Counted from the stretch's first letter, positions 16,851-28,930 are shown. The stretch: DNA of 64,000 bases from Gimesia algae (GCF_007746795.1 NZ_CP036343.1:6462357-6526356); one strand, 5' to 3'. Made by a program: numbers and translations. The notes: generated by a model not told the origin, from the sequence alone.

Positions 16851-17263
16851 AATGCGATCTACTCAATAGCGTGTTGTGGTTTAATTAACCGGCTGAAGAT
16901 ATCAGTCAGGATGAACGGTGCACAGAAATTTCAGTCAGTGAAACAGGCGCGTTTTGCTGAAAGAATTTCCCAGCCAGAAACAGAGCTGGATCATGTATTG
17001 GTTTTACTAACCGGGAATGCGGGTTGCAAGGAAATTAGCAGTAAGAAGCCCCAGGAAGACCTGTACAGCGTGCTATTTGAAGAACAATGATCAAACTTTA
17101 TCACAGGGCAAATTTATAACCTATGCTTCAAACAGAGTCCTCAGGTCTGGGCGATTGAGGTGTAGTCAACACCGTTTGAAAATCAAGTAAAAACAGGTGG
17201 TAATTGAGACTTCAGGAAATAAAGGATTTTTAGAGAAACTTTATTTTTAGTGTTGTCTTTACT
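16851..17263. other. Intergenic region upstream of the CC-repeat gene promoter
   Basis: About 410 bp. A 59-residue open frame (start 16911) has no recognisable domain and poor coding character, and I do not call it. The region is A/T-rich toward its right end, where the promoter of the next gene lies. Confidence 0.45.
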
Positions 17264-17291
17264 TTGACATCGCATTTCGTTCTGGTATTGT
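17264..17291 (+). promoter_or_regulatory. Strong sigma70-type promoter
   Basis: TTGACA (17264-17269), a 16-nt spacer and TATTGT (17286-17291). This is the best housekeeping-type promoter match I see in the window. It predicts a transcript start near 17298 and a leader of about 155 nt before the ATG at 17455. Confidence 0.6.
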
Positions 17292-17297
17292 AATCAG

Positions 17298-17454
17298 CGT
17301 ATTTGCCGTAACCGGCAAATCTTACCAAACCAGAAAAACAGACCTGTTTTCCCTAAGTGCGTAGACTTGGGGACATCGCCGGGGGGTGAAGTAGTGACCC
17401 ATCTTTCAGCGAAGTGGAACCACTTTTTTATTTATTGAATCTGAGGAGTACACC
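17298..17454 (+). ncRNA. Structured 5' leader of the CC-repeat gene
   Basis: Three local hairpins are visible. The first is ATTTGCCG-TAAC-CGGCAAAT (17301-17320, perfect 8 bp). The second is AAAACA-GACC-TGTTTT (17335-17350). The third is AAGTG-GAAC-CACTT (17412-17425), followed by a T-run (17424-17429), which looks like an intrinsic attenuator just ahead of the ribosome-binding site (GAGGAG). A GC-rich block (17377-17400) lies between them. I do not recognise a known riboswitch. Confidence 0.4.
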
Positions 17455-17856
17455 ATGATTCGAAAAACTGTCACACTTTCTATGATCGCTGCACTGACAA
17501 TGATCGCCGCTTCTTTCAGCGTTTCAGACGCTGAAGCCTTTGGTTTCCGTAACCGTTGCTGCAAACCAGAGCGCGTAAAATGCTGCAAGCCAGTTCGCGT
17601 ACGTTGCTGCAAGCCTAAGAAAGAACGTTGCTGCAAGCCAGTACGCGTTCGTTGCTGCAAGCCAGCACGCGTACGTTGCTGTGCACCAGCTCCTACTTGT
17701 GCTCCCGCACCAACCTGCTGTGCACCAGCACCAAGCTGTGCTCCCTCTCCTTGCTCAAGCTGTGCTCCTGCAACACCAGGTCATTCAGCTCCCAAGGTAG
17801 AAGAAGCACCAGCTCCTCCAAAGAAAGCTCCCGCACCAGCTCCTAAGAAAGCCTAA
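17455..17856 (+). CDS. Secreted Cys-rich protein with eight-residue CC repeats
   Basis: A 133-residue protein from the ATG at 17455 (GAGGAG upstream). Residues 1-28 form a signal peptide ending SVSDAEA. Cysteine pairs then occur at 35-36, 43-44, 51-52, 59-60, 67-68 and 75-76, exactly eight apart, within an RCCKPxRV unit. This is followed by a CAPAP-type region (about 77-103) and a Lys/Pro/Ala-rich tail. The repeated part is strongly basic. It could be a disulfide-linked wall or matrix protein, or a metal-binding protein; neither is shown. A strong promoter, a structured leader and a clear terminator suggest an abundant, regulated product. I do not recognise the family. Confidence 0.85.
   Translation: MIRKTVTLSMIAALTMIAASFSVSDAEAFGFRNRCCKPERVKCCKPVRVRCCKPKKERCCKPVRVRCCKPARVRCCAPAPTCAPAPTCCAPAPSCAPSPCSSCAPATPGHSAPKVEEAPAPPKKAPAPAPKKA
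17557..17690 (+). repeat. 24-bp tandem coding repeats
   Basis: The DNA encoding the CC units repeats with a 24-bp period, around GTTGCTGCAAGCCAG and CGCGTACGTTGCTGC. It may change copy number by slippage. Confidence 0.75.
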
Positions 17857-17894
17857 TGCGGAGTGAACTCCTTTCGGAGCAACGATGAATACAG

Positions 17895-17934
17895 ACGGCC
17901 CCATTGCTTTAAGCAATCGGGGCCGTTTATTTAT
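17895..17934 (+). terminator. Intrinsic terminator of the CC-repeat gene
   Basis: ACGGCCCC and ATTGC pair with GCAAT and GGGGCCGT across a short TTTAA loop (with one bulged C), followed by TTTATTTATTT. It lies 38 bp after the stop codon. Confidence 0.85.
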
Positions 17935-18045
17935 TTACAACCTGTATTCCAGGCTTACGATCATTGTTCCCAGGCCATTCGGACCACACATGATAGAACC
18001 AGGGTCGCTTTAGCAAAATGCAATACGCGGTAGCATTCTTGCGGA

Positions 18046-18408
18046 TCAGGCAGACTTTGCGTAGTCCTGGTCGATCTCACTTGCATGATCAGCGTCTTGC
18101 CCTGCAGCCAGCTTTCGGAGTTTTTTCTCCAGCCTGGGGAGCATCTTATTGCCTGCGTTGGTGACTTTATAAAAGACGCCGGCATCTCTTCCTGCCAGCT
18201 GAAATTTGAGAAGATCAAAGGCAATTAACTTGCCATGAATTCGGGGCAGATGTTCGACAGCAACTCCCTCCACTTCATTCTGGCGGATAATCCAGCCGTC
18301 TGATTCAGGATCCTGTTCTTTGACCTGAACCTGCATTTGACTGTAGTGCCTTAAAACGAGACACCACTCGGGGTTTTCCAGCATCTGTTCCTGTTCGAAA
18401 TCTATCAT
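18046..18408 (-). CDS. Hypothetical protein
   Basis: A 120-residue cytoplasmic protein (MIDFEQEQMLENPEWCLVLR and onward) from the ATG at 18408. It shows alternating beta-like segments (WCLVLRHYSQMQVQVKEQD, then DGWIIRQNEV) and a basic helical C-terminal part (GNKMLPRLEKKLRKL). No family is recognised. Composition and codon use match its neighbours, so it is probably a real gene. It stands alone, convergent with the CC-repeat gene. Confidence 0.6.
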   Translation of the reverse strand: MIDFEQEQMLENPEWCLVLRHYSQMQVQVKEQDPESDGWIIRQNEVEGVAVEHLPRIHGKLIAFDLLKFQLAGRDAGVFYKVTNAGNKMLPRLEKKLRKLAAGQDADHASEIDQDYAKSA

Positions 18409-18639
18409 GCTGTTGTTATCGACAGAGACACGAAACCAATGTTATGGAATTCGCTTTGCCGACACGACCGACATAACAGGACCTCTGTCTTACCGCTTTG
18501 GGTAGAAAATCGCCGAAAACAACTCAAGATTATAGGCAGACCCCTGCCAGAACTTCCATTCGACAGGTAAAAGTAATTTACAGAAGTTCATACGCCAGCA
18601 TCAGCGGTCTGCGTTGAGTTCAATTTGATGAACTGGAAA

Positions 18640-20046
18640 CTACATGTTCGTTTTTGAATCAGAGACTTCACCCAGCGCAGCATTGAGTGCATTGGTCAGC
18701 TCAAAATCGTGCAGATGGTCACGGGTATAAATACGGAATATCAGAAAACTGACGGGGAGTGCGCGAAACAACTCATCATCGTGCAGTTCCTGTGTCTTGT
18801 CAGTCCCCTGATCCAGCAGGAAGTTCTGGCCCCCCGCGGGCAGTCGACCACTGGGACGGTGATAGTGCCTGGCAACGTCGATACGTAGCGGAATCTGTTT
18901 TAATTTGGCGGGCAGTTTCGCTCGGACCCGCTTCTCCACGAGATCCGGTTCCGAAAAAATCGAAGTGTGGACAGCGGTACCTGAATGAAAATTGAGCGAA
19001 CGTTCACAGGCCATTTTCCATTCAACATTCCGTGAAAGGATTCCCTGCCAGCGTTCTCCCAGATCTTGAACCGCCGGGTCTGAACTCTGCTTAAAACGTC
19101 CTACGTCAACCAGAAACGAGGATTCCGTGAACCCCAGATAATCGTCGAGATGCTCCAGAGGATTCCCATGAAACAGACGTTGCATCGTTTCCGGAAAGAT
19201 CTCTTCTAAAGCTAAATCGAGTGCGCGGACCGTACGGTGATAATAAATTGTGCGAAACAGGTTGGCCCGGGTCTCAATAAAATTCACGAGGGCCTGTAAG
19301 CCGCGTCCGTGAATCGTTAAACCTTCGGCTGTAAAAAAGCTGTAGTGTATCAACCGGGACACATCGACGGCGCGACTATTGTAACCTGACATATATGCAT
19401 CACGCAGGACAAAATCCATATTGTCCACAGTATAAATCCCGCTGAACATGGCACGCAGCTTGCAAAGCCAGTCCGGGTTTCCTTCTTCACTCTGCTGATC
19501 ACCAGAGGGGCGGCGGATCAGCCAACCTACCTGTTTAGGGTCCAGTTCTTCCAAGGGGTTTAACCGACCGCTGGGATTTCTGCGAATCCCGCGGATCAGG
19601 TCTCCCAGTTCATGCTCGATAATATGAGACCCGATATCTTCATGGGTCAAACCATATTGATCCAGATAATGATCATCAAAAAAATGACCGAACGGTCCAT
19701 GGCCGACATCATGTAACAACGCGGCCAGACGTACCAGGCTCTCCACGTAAGGCAGAGACGGAACATTGCGACAGGCGCTGTTGAGTGAATCATACCAGGC
19801 ATGGATGGCGACCGATGCCAGATGCATTGCCCCCAGCACGTGCTGAAACCGCATATGTTCTGCAGACGGGAAAACCCACCAGGCTGTCTGCAACTGATGT
19901 ATGTGCCTTAAACGCTGAACCCAGGGATGATCGATGATCTGCTGTTCTGAGTTTTCTTCATCGGGAATTCCCGTTTTTGATGTAAAGGGAATATACCCAT
20001 GAATCGGATCATGAACCAAACTTTCGGAAATAAAATCGCGTACCAT
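18640..20046 (-). CDS. HD-domain phosphohydrolase (SAMHD1/dGTPase-like)
   Basis: A 468-residue metal-dependent phosphohydrolase. It begins VHDPIHGYI, the usual start of this subfamily, then HPWVQRLRHIHQL, RFQHVLGAMHLA (first His) and LAALLHDVGHGPFGHFF (the HD pair). The later VDNMDFVLRDAYMSG supplies the last metal-binding Asp and matches SAMHD1-like proteins. Members hydrolyse dNTPs to nucleosides and triphosphate, but many bacterial relatives are untested. The gene diverges from trkH with very little spacer. Confidence 0.9.
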   Translation of the reverse strand: MVRDFISESLVHDPIHGYIPFTSKTGIPDEENSEQQIIDHPWVQRLRHIHQLQTAWWVFPSAEHMRFQHVLGAMHLASVAIHAWYDSLNSACRNVPSLPYVESLVRLAALLHDVGHGPFGHFFDDHYLDQYGLTHEDIGSHIIEHELGDLIRGIRRNPSGRLNPLEELDPKQVGWLIRRPSGDQQSEEGNPDWLCKLRAMFSGIYTVDNMDFVLRDAYMSGYNSRAVDVSRLIHYSFFTAEGLTIHGRGLQALVNFIETRANLFRTIYYHRTVRALDLALEEIFPETMQRLFHGNPLEHLDDYLGFTESSFLVDVGRFKQSSDPAVQDLGERWQGILSRNVEWKMACERSLNFHSGTAVHTSIFSEPDLVEKRVRAKLPAKLKQIPLRIDVARHYHRPSGRLPAGGQNFLLDQGTDKTQELHDDELFRALPVSFLIFRIYTRDHLHDFELTNALNAALGEVSDSKTNM

Positions 20047-20132
20047 TATCTCACTGTTTCAATTGCATTATATTGCGAATAGAATCTGAACAGGTTTTCA
20101 TAAATTCTTTTTTTGTTGCAGCTTATATACTC

Positions 20133-21956
20133 ATGACGTTGTCGCATCTTCCCAGCCGGATTCAGTTCCAGACACACCATCCCCGCCGATGTCGTCTGCT
20201 GCGCCGTTATGAAATCATTGCATTGATCGTTGCTTTGATAGCCACTGTTATTCTACATGGACTGCTGAAGATTACCACCATCGTCCATTGGGAACTAGGG
20301 GTGATCATTGTCGCGGCGATGCTGTACTTCACTTTGAGCCTGGGATTTCGCTACTACTGGCATCTGTCCCGCAAAGAGTTTCTTCGCAATCATGCCGTGT
20401 ATGTATTTCTATCCGGTCTCTGGATCGTCAGTGTTGTCCTGATCGTCATTTTTCAGGATCTTCTCCCTGACTCTGCGCCTGATCGGCTGATTCTGATTCT
20501 GGGAGTTTCTGAATTCTGTATCATCTTACGGAGCCTGTATGAATCGATTCTCCTGATTCGGCGTGTCTCGTCGCGGGGGTGGAACCCGGCTCTGATTGTC
20601 GTCTCTTCATTTCTGGTTCTGATTTCCGTAGGAACGATTCTGCTGATGTTTCCCTCGGCCCGTGTGCAGGACCCCACTACGATGAACACAGCAGGCGCTC
20701 CTTTTCTGACGGCGTTGTTTACCTCGACCAGCGCCAGCTGTGTGACAGGACTGATTATCGTTCCCACAGGCACGTACTGGAGCAGAACAGGTCAAACCAT
20801 CATTATGATTCTGTTTCAGATTGGCGGACTGGGAATCCTGACCTTTGGCGCTTTCTTCGCGGCAGCATTCGGACGATCGATGCAAATACGCGAGAGTGTC
20901 ACATTTGGTGAAATGCTCGAATCTCACCAGCGTGGTGATGTGAGACGCCTGTTACTGGCAATCCTGGGAATCACCATTTTTACAGAACTGGCAGGGGCCG
21001 TCTGTCTTTCAGGGCTCTGGCCGGAACTCGCATGGGAAGATCGTATCTTTCATAGCCTGTTTCATTCGATCAGTGCCTACTGCAATGCAGGCTTCAGCCT
21101 GATGGACGACAACCTGCTCGGCATGGGTCACCATTGGCAGGTCTGGGCAGTGATGCCGGCATTGATCATCATTGGTGGGCTGGGCTTTGCCGTGAACTAT
21201 AATTTTATGTTGTACGGAATCACCCACTTTTCCAATCTGACAGTGCGCAAACCACTGTTTCACCACCCAACTCAGAAAGTCAGGTTAACGATTTCATCAC
21301 GCCTGGTTTTTTTCACGACGCTCTTTCTGCTGTTGGGGGGGACCATCGGAATTTACTTTTTAGAATCGATCCATGGCAACCAGGATCTGTCTTATTGGGA
21401 ACGACTGAACCAGGCCTGGTTTCAGTCGGTGACCATGAGGACAGCAGGTTTTAATACGGTTGACCTGGGGGAATATCGGCCTCAGTCGAAACTGTTTTCC
21501 GTGCTGTTGATGTTTATTGGTGCTTCCCCCGGCTCTACCGGAGGCGGTGTCAAAACGACTGTTTTCGCTTTAGCGATCCTGTCTGTCTGGGCTTTACTGA
21601 AAGGCAGAGACCGGGTGGAAATTATGGGAAGAACTATTCCCCCAACCCTGATTCACAGATCATTAACTATCATTTCACTGGGAATCATGATGCTGATGAC
21701 TTCGACGTTGCTGGTCGTATTATTTGAAAATCGAGAGGACATTTTTCTGGATCATCTATTCGAAACCACCAGTGCCTTTGCAACAGTCGGTGTTTCGACA
21801 GGGATTACCGCAGGATTGACGACCCCCTCACACTGGGTGATTATTTTTACCATGCTGATTGGAAGAGTCGGTCCGTTAACCGCTCTGATCGCCTTGTCGA
21901 ATCGCGGTCCTTCCTATCGGTACCGATACCCGGAAGAAAGTGTGAACCTGGGTTAA
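20133..21956 (+). CDS. trkH: TrkH-family potassium uptake channel subunit
   Basis: A 607-residue inner-membrane protein with about ten hydrophobic segments. Selectivity-filter-like loops include FTSTSASCVTGLIIV (near residue 220), SISAYCNAGFSLM, SVTMRTAGFNTVDL and TSAFATVGVSTG, the four-fold TrkH/KtrB arrangement. The N-terminal 190 residues form extra hydrophobic segments before the core. The ATG at 20133 is preferred; an in-frame TTG at 20073 would leave only 26 bp to the divergent HD gene. Neither has a clear ribosome-binding site. The gene for its gating subunit follows 76 bp downstream. Confidence 0.92.
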   Translation: MTLSHLPSRIQFQTHHPRRCRLLRRYEIIALIVALIATVILHGLLKITTIVHWELGVIIVAAMLYFTLSLGFRYYWHLSRKEFLRNHAVYVFLSGLWIVSVVLIVIFQDLLPDSAPDRLILILGVSEFCIILRSLYESILLIRRVSSRGWNPALIVVSSFLVLISVGTILLMFPSARVQDPTTMNTAGAPFLTALFTSTSASCVTGLIIVPTGTYWSRTGQTIIMILFQIGGLGILTFGAFFAAAFGRSMQIRESVTFGEMLESHQRGDVRRLLLAILGITIFTELAGAVCLSGLWPELAWEDRIFHSLFHSISAYCNAGFSLMDDNLLGMGHHWQVWAVMPALIIIGGLGFAVNYNFMLYGITHFSNLTVRKPLFHHPTQKVRLTISSRLVFFTTLFLLLGGTIGIYFLESIHGNQDLSYWERLNQAWFQSVTMRTAGFNTVDLGEYRPQSKLFSVLLMFIGASPGSTGGGVKTTVFALAILSVWALLKGRDRVEIMGRTIPPTLIHRSLTIISLGIMMLMTSTLLVVLFENREDIFLDHLFETTSAFATVGVSTGITAGLTTPSHWVIIFTMLIGRVGPLTALIALSNRGPSYRYRYPEESVNLG

Positions 21957-22032
21957 TCCCTGCAATAAGATTCATTAAAATAGAGATTCATACAGCACCT
22001 ACAAATTTCATCCCCAAGGGAGTAATGATCCA

Positions 22033-22722
22033 GTGATAAAAGTAGCCGTCATCGGTTTAGGACGATTCGGAACGGAACTGGCAAAACGCCTGGGAGCCAG
22101 CCGGGTAGAAGTGATTGCCATCGATACTTCCGACAAGCTGGTCAATGAAATCAAAGACGACGTTGCCATTGCCGTTCGCCTGAATGCGACGGACGAACTG
22201 GCATTGAAAAGTCAGGACATTGATAAGGTGGATGCCTGTGTGATTTCCATTGGCGAAAATTTCGAATCAGCGTTGTTGACCACTGTGATTCTCAAAAAAC
22301 TGGGGGTCCCCAAAATCATCTGCCGCGCACAAAGCAAATTCCACGCGGAAATTTTTACCCAGGTCGGCGCGACAGATGTCATTCAACCTGAAGTTCAGGC
22401 AGGCGCTCACCTCGCACGCTTACTGGCGAACCCTCACCTGGAAGACTACATCCAGGTGGGCGATGGTTATACCATGATTGAGTTGATCACCCCGAAAGAA
22501 TTCATTGGAAAAAACCTGACGGAGCTTTCCCTGCGTTCTACCTACTCAGTGAACGTCGTCGCGATTCGCAAACGGAATTCTCCCGAAGTAGAAGAGAAAA
22601 CAGGCAAGATTTATACAACCGACTGTGTTCCCCACCCGGATTACCAGATTCAGGATTCAGACATTCTGCTAATCATTGGAACGGATCAAAACCTGCTGCG
22701 GCTCCCCACCAGCAATACCTGA
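22033..22722 (+). CDS. trkA: Trk/Ktr potassium channel regulatory subunit (RCK domain)
   Basis: A 229-residue cytoplasmic protein starting with GTG at 22033 behind AAGGGAG. The Rossmann motif is VAVIGLGRFGTELAKRL, binding NAD(H), ATP or ADP, followed by IAIDTSDKLVNEI. An RCK_C domain covers about residues 140-225. A single RCK unit of this size matches KtrA or CvrA-type subunits rather than the double-length E. coli TrkA. It gates the TrkH channel encoded just upstream. Confidence 0.92.
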   Translation: MIKVAVIGLGRFGTELAKRLGASRVEVIAIDTSDKLVNEIKDDVAIAVRLNATDELALKSQDIDKVDACVISIGENFESALLTTVILKKLGVPKIICRAQSKFHAEIFTQVGATDVIQPEVQAGAHLARLLANPHLEDYIQVGDGYTMIELITPKEFIGKNLTELSLRSTYSVNVVAIRKRNSPEVEEKTGKIYTTDCVPHPDYQIQDSDILLIIGTDQNLLRLPTSNT

Positions 22723-22745
22723 CACAGATCCCAGCGGCTGCGAGG

Positions 22746-24233
22746 TTATGCCCAGTCCTTCGATCGCTCGATCGCTTTTTTCCAGCGTTGATACAGATGA
22801 GTTCGCCGCTGTGGCTCCATGGCAGGCTGAAATTCTACATCCAGTGCCCAGTTTTTTGTCACTTCGTTCTGATCCTGCCAGAAGCCAACCGCAAGCCCTG
22901 CCAGATAGGCGGCTCCCAATGCTGTCGTCTCGTGTACGACGGGTCGCTGTGCGGGCACATCCAACATGTCCGCCTGAAACTGCATCAACAATTGATTCGC
23001 AGCGGCTCCCCCATCCACTTTCAGGTTTTTCAACTTGATTCCGGAATCCTCTTCCATGGCATGCAGTACATCACAACTTTGATAAGCCAGTGATTCCAGA
23101 ACTGCTCTCGCCACATGTGCTTTCTTAGAGCCGCGCGTTAAACCGATCAAAGTTCCCCGCGCATTCTGATTCCAGTAAGGAGCTCCAAGACCAACGAACG
23201 CAGGTACAAAAAAGACGTCTCCTGAATCCTCCACCTGGGATGCTAAACCTTCTACTTCTTCTGACGATTTTATGATCTGCAGTCCATCGCGGAGCCACTG
23301 AATCGCAGCACCGGCAATAAATACAGACCCTTCCAGACAGTATGTCACCTTCCCATTGATACTCCAGCCGATTGTGGTCAACAATCCGGTAGTGGAGGGA
23401 ACCGGCTTGTCTCCTGTATTCATCAGCATGAAGCAGCCGGTGCCATAGGTATTCTTAGCGGAACCGGTCTCAAAGCAGCCTTGTCCGAATGTCGCTGCCT
23501 GCTGATCACCTGCAATTCCGGCAATTTTAATCGGCGCCCCAAAAAGTTCGGACGTCGTTTCCCCATAGACTTCACTGGAACTTTTCACTTGTGGCAGCAT
23601 GGCTCGTGGTATATTGAAGATCTTGAGCAGTTCTGCATCCCATTCATGTGTATGAATATTATACAACAGGGTTCGACACGCATTGGTAGGGTCAGTGACA
23701 TGGACTTTGCCACCTGTCAGCCGCCAGATCAGAAAGGAATCGATCGTTCCGAATAATACTTCTCCTTTCGCAGCCTTCTCTCTGAGTCCTTCAATTTCGT
23801 TTAATAGATATTCAATTTTAGTACCGGAGAAATAGGCATCGAGGACCAGTCCTGTTTTCTCACGGAACAGCTTCTCGTACCCCTCCGCTTTTAACTGGTC
23901 GCAGCGTTTTGCAGTCAAGCGACTCTGCCAGACAATGGCATTGGAGACCGGTTTCCCCGTATCACGATCCCAGAGTACAATCGTTTCACGTTGATTGGTA
24001 ATGCCAATCGCTGCAATATCAGAGAGGCTGATTCCGGATTGCTCGATTACCTGCTGTGCGGTTGACAGCTGTGATTCCCAGATGGCATCCGGATCGTGTT
24101 CTACCAGTCCGGGCGAAGGAAAGATCTGTTCAAATTCCTGTTGGGCAGTCGCCTCAATTTTTCCCTGATGGTTGAACAGTATAGAGCGGCTGGACGTCGT
24201 TCCCTGATCTAAAGCCAAAACATACTTAGCCAT
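22746..24233 (-). CDS. glpK: Glycerol kinase
   Basis: Phosphorylates glycerol to glycerol 3-phosphate. The 495-residue protein starts [20 protein letters not shown] at the ATG at 24233, behind AAGGAG. It contains [58 protein letters not shown] and [19 protein letters not shown], all FGGY/GlpK landmarks. No facilitator or dehydrogenase gene is adjacent. It converges on trkA. Confidence 0.96.
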   Translation of the reverse strand: MAKYVLALDQGTTSSRSILFNHQGKIEATAQQEFEQIFPSPGLVEHDPDAIWESQLSTAQQVIEQSGISLSDIAAIGITNQRETIVLWDRDTGKPVSNAIVWQSRLTAKRCDQLKAEGYEKLFREKTGLVLDAYFSGTKIEYLLNEIEGLREKAAKGEVLFGTIDSFLIWRLTGGKVHVTDPTNACRTLLYNIHTHEWDAELLKIFNIPRAMLPQVKSSSEVYGETTSELFGAPIKIAGIAGDQQAATFGQGCFETGSAKNTYGTGCFMLMNTGDKPVPSTTGLLTTIGWSINGKVTYCLEGSVFIAGAAIQWLRDGLQIIKSSEEVEGLASQVEDSGDVFFVPAFVGLGAPYWNQNARGTLIGLTRGSKKAHVARAVLESLAYQSCDVLHAMEEDSGIKLKNLKVDGGAAANQLLMQFQADMLDVPAQRPVVHETTALGAAYLAGLAVGFWQDQNEVTKNWALDVEFQPAMEPQRRTHLYQRWKKAIERSKDWA

Positions 24234-24411
24234 TTTAAAACTCCTTGAGGCGAACACAAAATCCAAAGCGAGATACCTAAATGCTTACATCCTGTTACAT
24301 TAAGTAAGCCAAGCCTGGTTCACAAGGAATTCCTGAGATTTCTTCCAGAGAGATCTTCTGACCATCTCTCAATGCAGTTCAGCATGGGAGTTCTGTTGGG
24401 AGAGTGCGCAT

Positions 24412-24453
24412 AAAAAAACTGATGGCGAGAGAAATCATTTCTCAGGCCATCAG
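24412..24453 (-). terminator. Intrinsic terminator of the ammonium transporter gene
   Basis: On the minus strand CTGATGGC and TGAGAAA pair with TTTCTC and GCCATCAG across 24453-24419 and are followed by a seven-T tract (24418-24412). It is placed about 55 bp after the amt stop. Confidence 0.8.
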
Positions 24454-24507
24454 TCAGTCACACTAAATAGTACCTCCTGCAAAGTACCAGTGTATCAGCA
24501 GTCTGTC

Positions 24508-25896
24508 CTAGTGGTATGCTTGCATTCCGTGCTCAGACAGGTCCAGACCTTTCAACTCGTCTTCTTCAGATACTCTCAGTTGTCCGATCGCTTTCAGAAC
24601 CGTGAAGAGAATGAACATCGTGACAAAGGCATAGACAGGAATCACAACGGATCCCAGAATCTGAACACCCAGGTCATAATCTCCAAAGATACCAGTGGCA
24701 ACTCCACCCCAGACTCCACACAACCCGTGGACAGGGAAAGCACCAACGGGATCGTCGATTTTCAGTTTTTCCAGTGCAAGGATGCCGAAGACAACCAGCA
24801 GGCCAGCAACACCGCCGATAACCAGAGCCTCGACGTTGGTCACACTGTCACAGTTAGCAGTAATACCAACCAGACCAGCCAGAACACCGTTCAGAGCCAT
24901 CGAAATATCAGGCTTACCGTACATAATCCAACCCAGGACCATGGCGGCGACACCACCAGTGGCTGCAGCCAGAGTTGTGTTGGTTGCAATTAACATCACA
25001 GCGTCCGTGTTTGCAGTTCCGGCGAAAGCCAGCTGACTACCAGGATTGAATCCGTACCAACCGACCCAGAGGATAAAGACACCCAGTGTCGCTTGAGCAA
25101 TATTGTGTCCCGGAATGGGAACTGACTTGCCATCTTTGAAGCGACCGATACGGGGCCCGAGAACCAGAGCACCTGCCAGACCGGCAAAGCCACCGACCGC
25201 GTGTACTACAATCGAACCGGCAAAGTCATAGAATTCCATTCTATTCAACCAGCCACCACCCCATTTCCAGTAACCACTGATAGGATAGATAAGCCCGGTC
25301 AGGATAATACTGTAGATCAGGTAAGAACTGAATTTGAGACGACCAGCAACTGCCCCGGATACGATGGTGGCAGCAGTCGCAGCGAAAGCAACCTGAAACA
25401 GGAAATCAACCTGCTTATGGAGTGCAGCAGGCCCCGGTTCTCCTGATTCAGGAATTCCGAATTGACCGAAACCAAAGTAACCATTGCCCTCGAGCATGGG
25501 TTTGTCTACGCCGGGATACATCAAACCATAACCGACTGCGTAGTAAACCAAAACGCCAACACAGACATCCATTAAGTTCTTAAAGAGGATATTGATTGTG
25601 TTCTTGGATGAGTTAAATCCTGACTCAACCATCGCGAAACCGGCCTGCATGAACAGCACCAGTACAGCACACAGCATTAGCATGCTGTTATCGAGTGCGT
25701 AGTACATGTCAGATAATGAAAGTGGGGGGGCTTCTTCAGCAGGAGCTTCCTCAGCGGGAGCCTGTGTCTCCGCTGTCGCTTCCGCTGCGGGCTTTTCTGT
25801 CGGTTCAGCTTCATCAAAAGCCAAAGTGGGTTGAGAGAACGCTAATACTACGACAAGGCTTGCCGTTAAGCCTGTGAGCGCTTGTTTCCAATTCAT
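24508..25896 (-). CDS. amt: Ammonium transporter
   Basis: A 462-residue Amt/MEP/Rh channel. Residues 1-26 look like a signal peptide, followed by an Ala/Glu/Pro-rich stretch (about 30-55) and then the channel core with about 11 membrane segments. The twin histidines lie in VVHAVGGFAG and FPVHGLCGVWGG. GWYGFNPGS, IGGVAGLLVV and GAFPVHG also match. An Ala/Glu-rich extension of this kind is seen in some Amt proteins; its role is unknown. No PII (glnK) gene is adjacent, unlike most operons of this type. Confidence 0.95.
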   Translation of the reverse strand: MNWKQALTGLTASLVVVLAFSQPTLAFDEAEPTEKPAAEATAETQAPAEEAPAEEAPPLSLSDMYYALDNSMLMLCAVLVLFMQAGFAMVESGFNSSKNTINILFKNLMDVCVGVLVYYAVGYGLMYPGVDKPMLEGNGYFGFGQFGIPESGEPGPAALHKQVDFLFQVAFAATAATIVSGAVAGRLKFSSYLIYSIILTGLIYPISGYWKWGGGWLNRMEFYDFAGSIVVHAVGGFAGLAGALVLGPRIGRFKDGKSVPIPGHNIAQATLGVFILWVGWYGFNPGSQLAFAGTANTDAVMLIATNTTLAAATGGVAAMVLGWIMYGKPDISMALNGVLAGLVGITANCDSVTNVEALVIGGVAGLLVVFGILALEKLKIDDPVGAFPVHGLCGVWGGVATGIFGDYDLGVQILGSVVIPVYAFVTMFILFTVLKAIGQLRVSEEDELKGLDLSEHGMQAYH

Positions 25897-25967
25897 TTTG
25901 TCGCAAACCTTTCCCGGAGTCTAATCAGTCGTTGTTTCTTCTACTGTTTGGACAATCATTTATCCTG

Positions 25968-25982
25968 ATTAGGGCCCCTAAT
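25968..25982. promoter_or_regulatory. Palindrome in the amt promoter region
   Basis: ATTAGG-GCC-CCTAAT (6-bp arms) about 70 bp upstream of the amt start, next to a minus-strand TATATT. A nitrogen regulator site is possible but unsupported; no sigma54 consensus was found. Confidence 0.3.
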
Positions 25983-28329
<2,347 letters not shown>

Positions 28330-28416
28330 GTCACAATCGCTATCCTCTCAGCATTTTAAGAGGGTGGCAACAGGACTGTAACAGGATCCTGATTGTTAAA
28401 AAGAGACATATTACTT

Positions 28417-28433
28417 CCGGGAACTGCTCCCGG
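28417..28433 (+). other. Small hairpin upstream of groES
   Basis: CCGGGA-ACTGC-TCCCGG without a T tract, 48 bp before the groES start. It may be a processing or stability element. Confidence 0.35.
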
Positions 28434-28480
28434 ATTCACACATACAACCAGACTAATTGGAATACTTGGGAGTTAACATA

Positions 28481-28771
28481 ATGGAACTGAATCCTCTTGA
28501 TGACCGTATCGTGATTGAACCCAATGTTGCAGAAGAAACAACTGCTGGTGGGATTGTTCTGCCTGACACAGCCCAGGAAAAGCCACAGAGCGGTACTGTC
28601 ATCGCTGTCGGACCTGGACGTCTTCTGGAAAGTGGTGAACGTTGCCCGGTTGCTGTTGAAGTCGGTGATGAAGTTCTCTACGGGAAATACGGCGGAACCG
28701 ATATCGAAGTCAGTGGTAAGGACGTCAAGATCCTGCGGGAAAGCGACATTCTTGCCAAAATCATCAAGTAA
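28481..28771 (+). CDS. groES: Co-chaperonin GroES
   Basis: The 96-residue lid of the GroEL chamber. The ATG at 28481 starts [15 protein letters not shown], the usual beginning, followed by the mobile loop [20 protein letters not shown] and [14 protein letters not shown]. It sits between two groEL genes and probably serves both. The gap to groEL2 is 159 bp. Confidence 0.97.
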   Translation: MELNPLDDRIVIEPNVAEETTAGGIVLPDTAQEKPQSGTVIAVGPGRLLESGERCPVAVEVGDEVLYGKYGGTDIEVSGKDVKILRESDILAKIIK

Positions 28772-28930
28772 AGACGTACTGAATCGGACCATTCGGACAG
28801 AGAATGGCATTGTAAAACACAATGTTTTCTCTGTCTGCTTCGAGAATCTTAATCAACCACAAATCACGCAGGGGAGAACGGAGCAATCCGATCGAATGTT
28901 CGTTCCTGTTAAACAGAGGAGTTTATAAGC

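Noticed and set aside
16815-17090. A small open frame before the CC-repeat gene
   Set aside because: No ribosome-binding site, no recognisable domain, and composition unlike the neighbouring genes.
17557-17690. Possible CRISPR-like repeat array
   Set aside because: The 24-bp period encodes the CC units of a protein with a signal peptide; there are no unique spacers.
28417-28433. Terminator between groEL1 and groES
   Set aside because: The CCGGGA/TCCCGG hairpin has no T tract after it, so it probably does not stop transcription.
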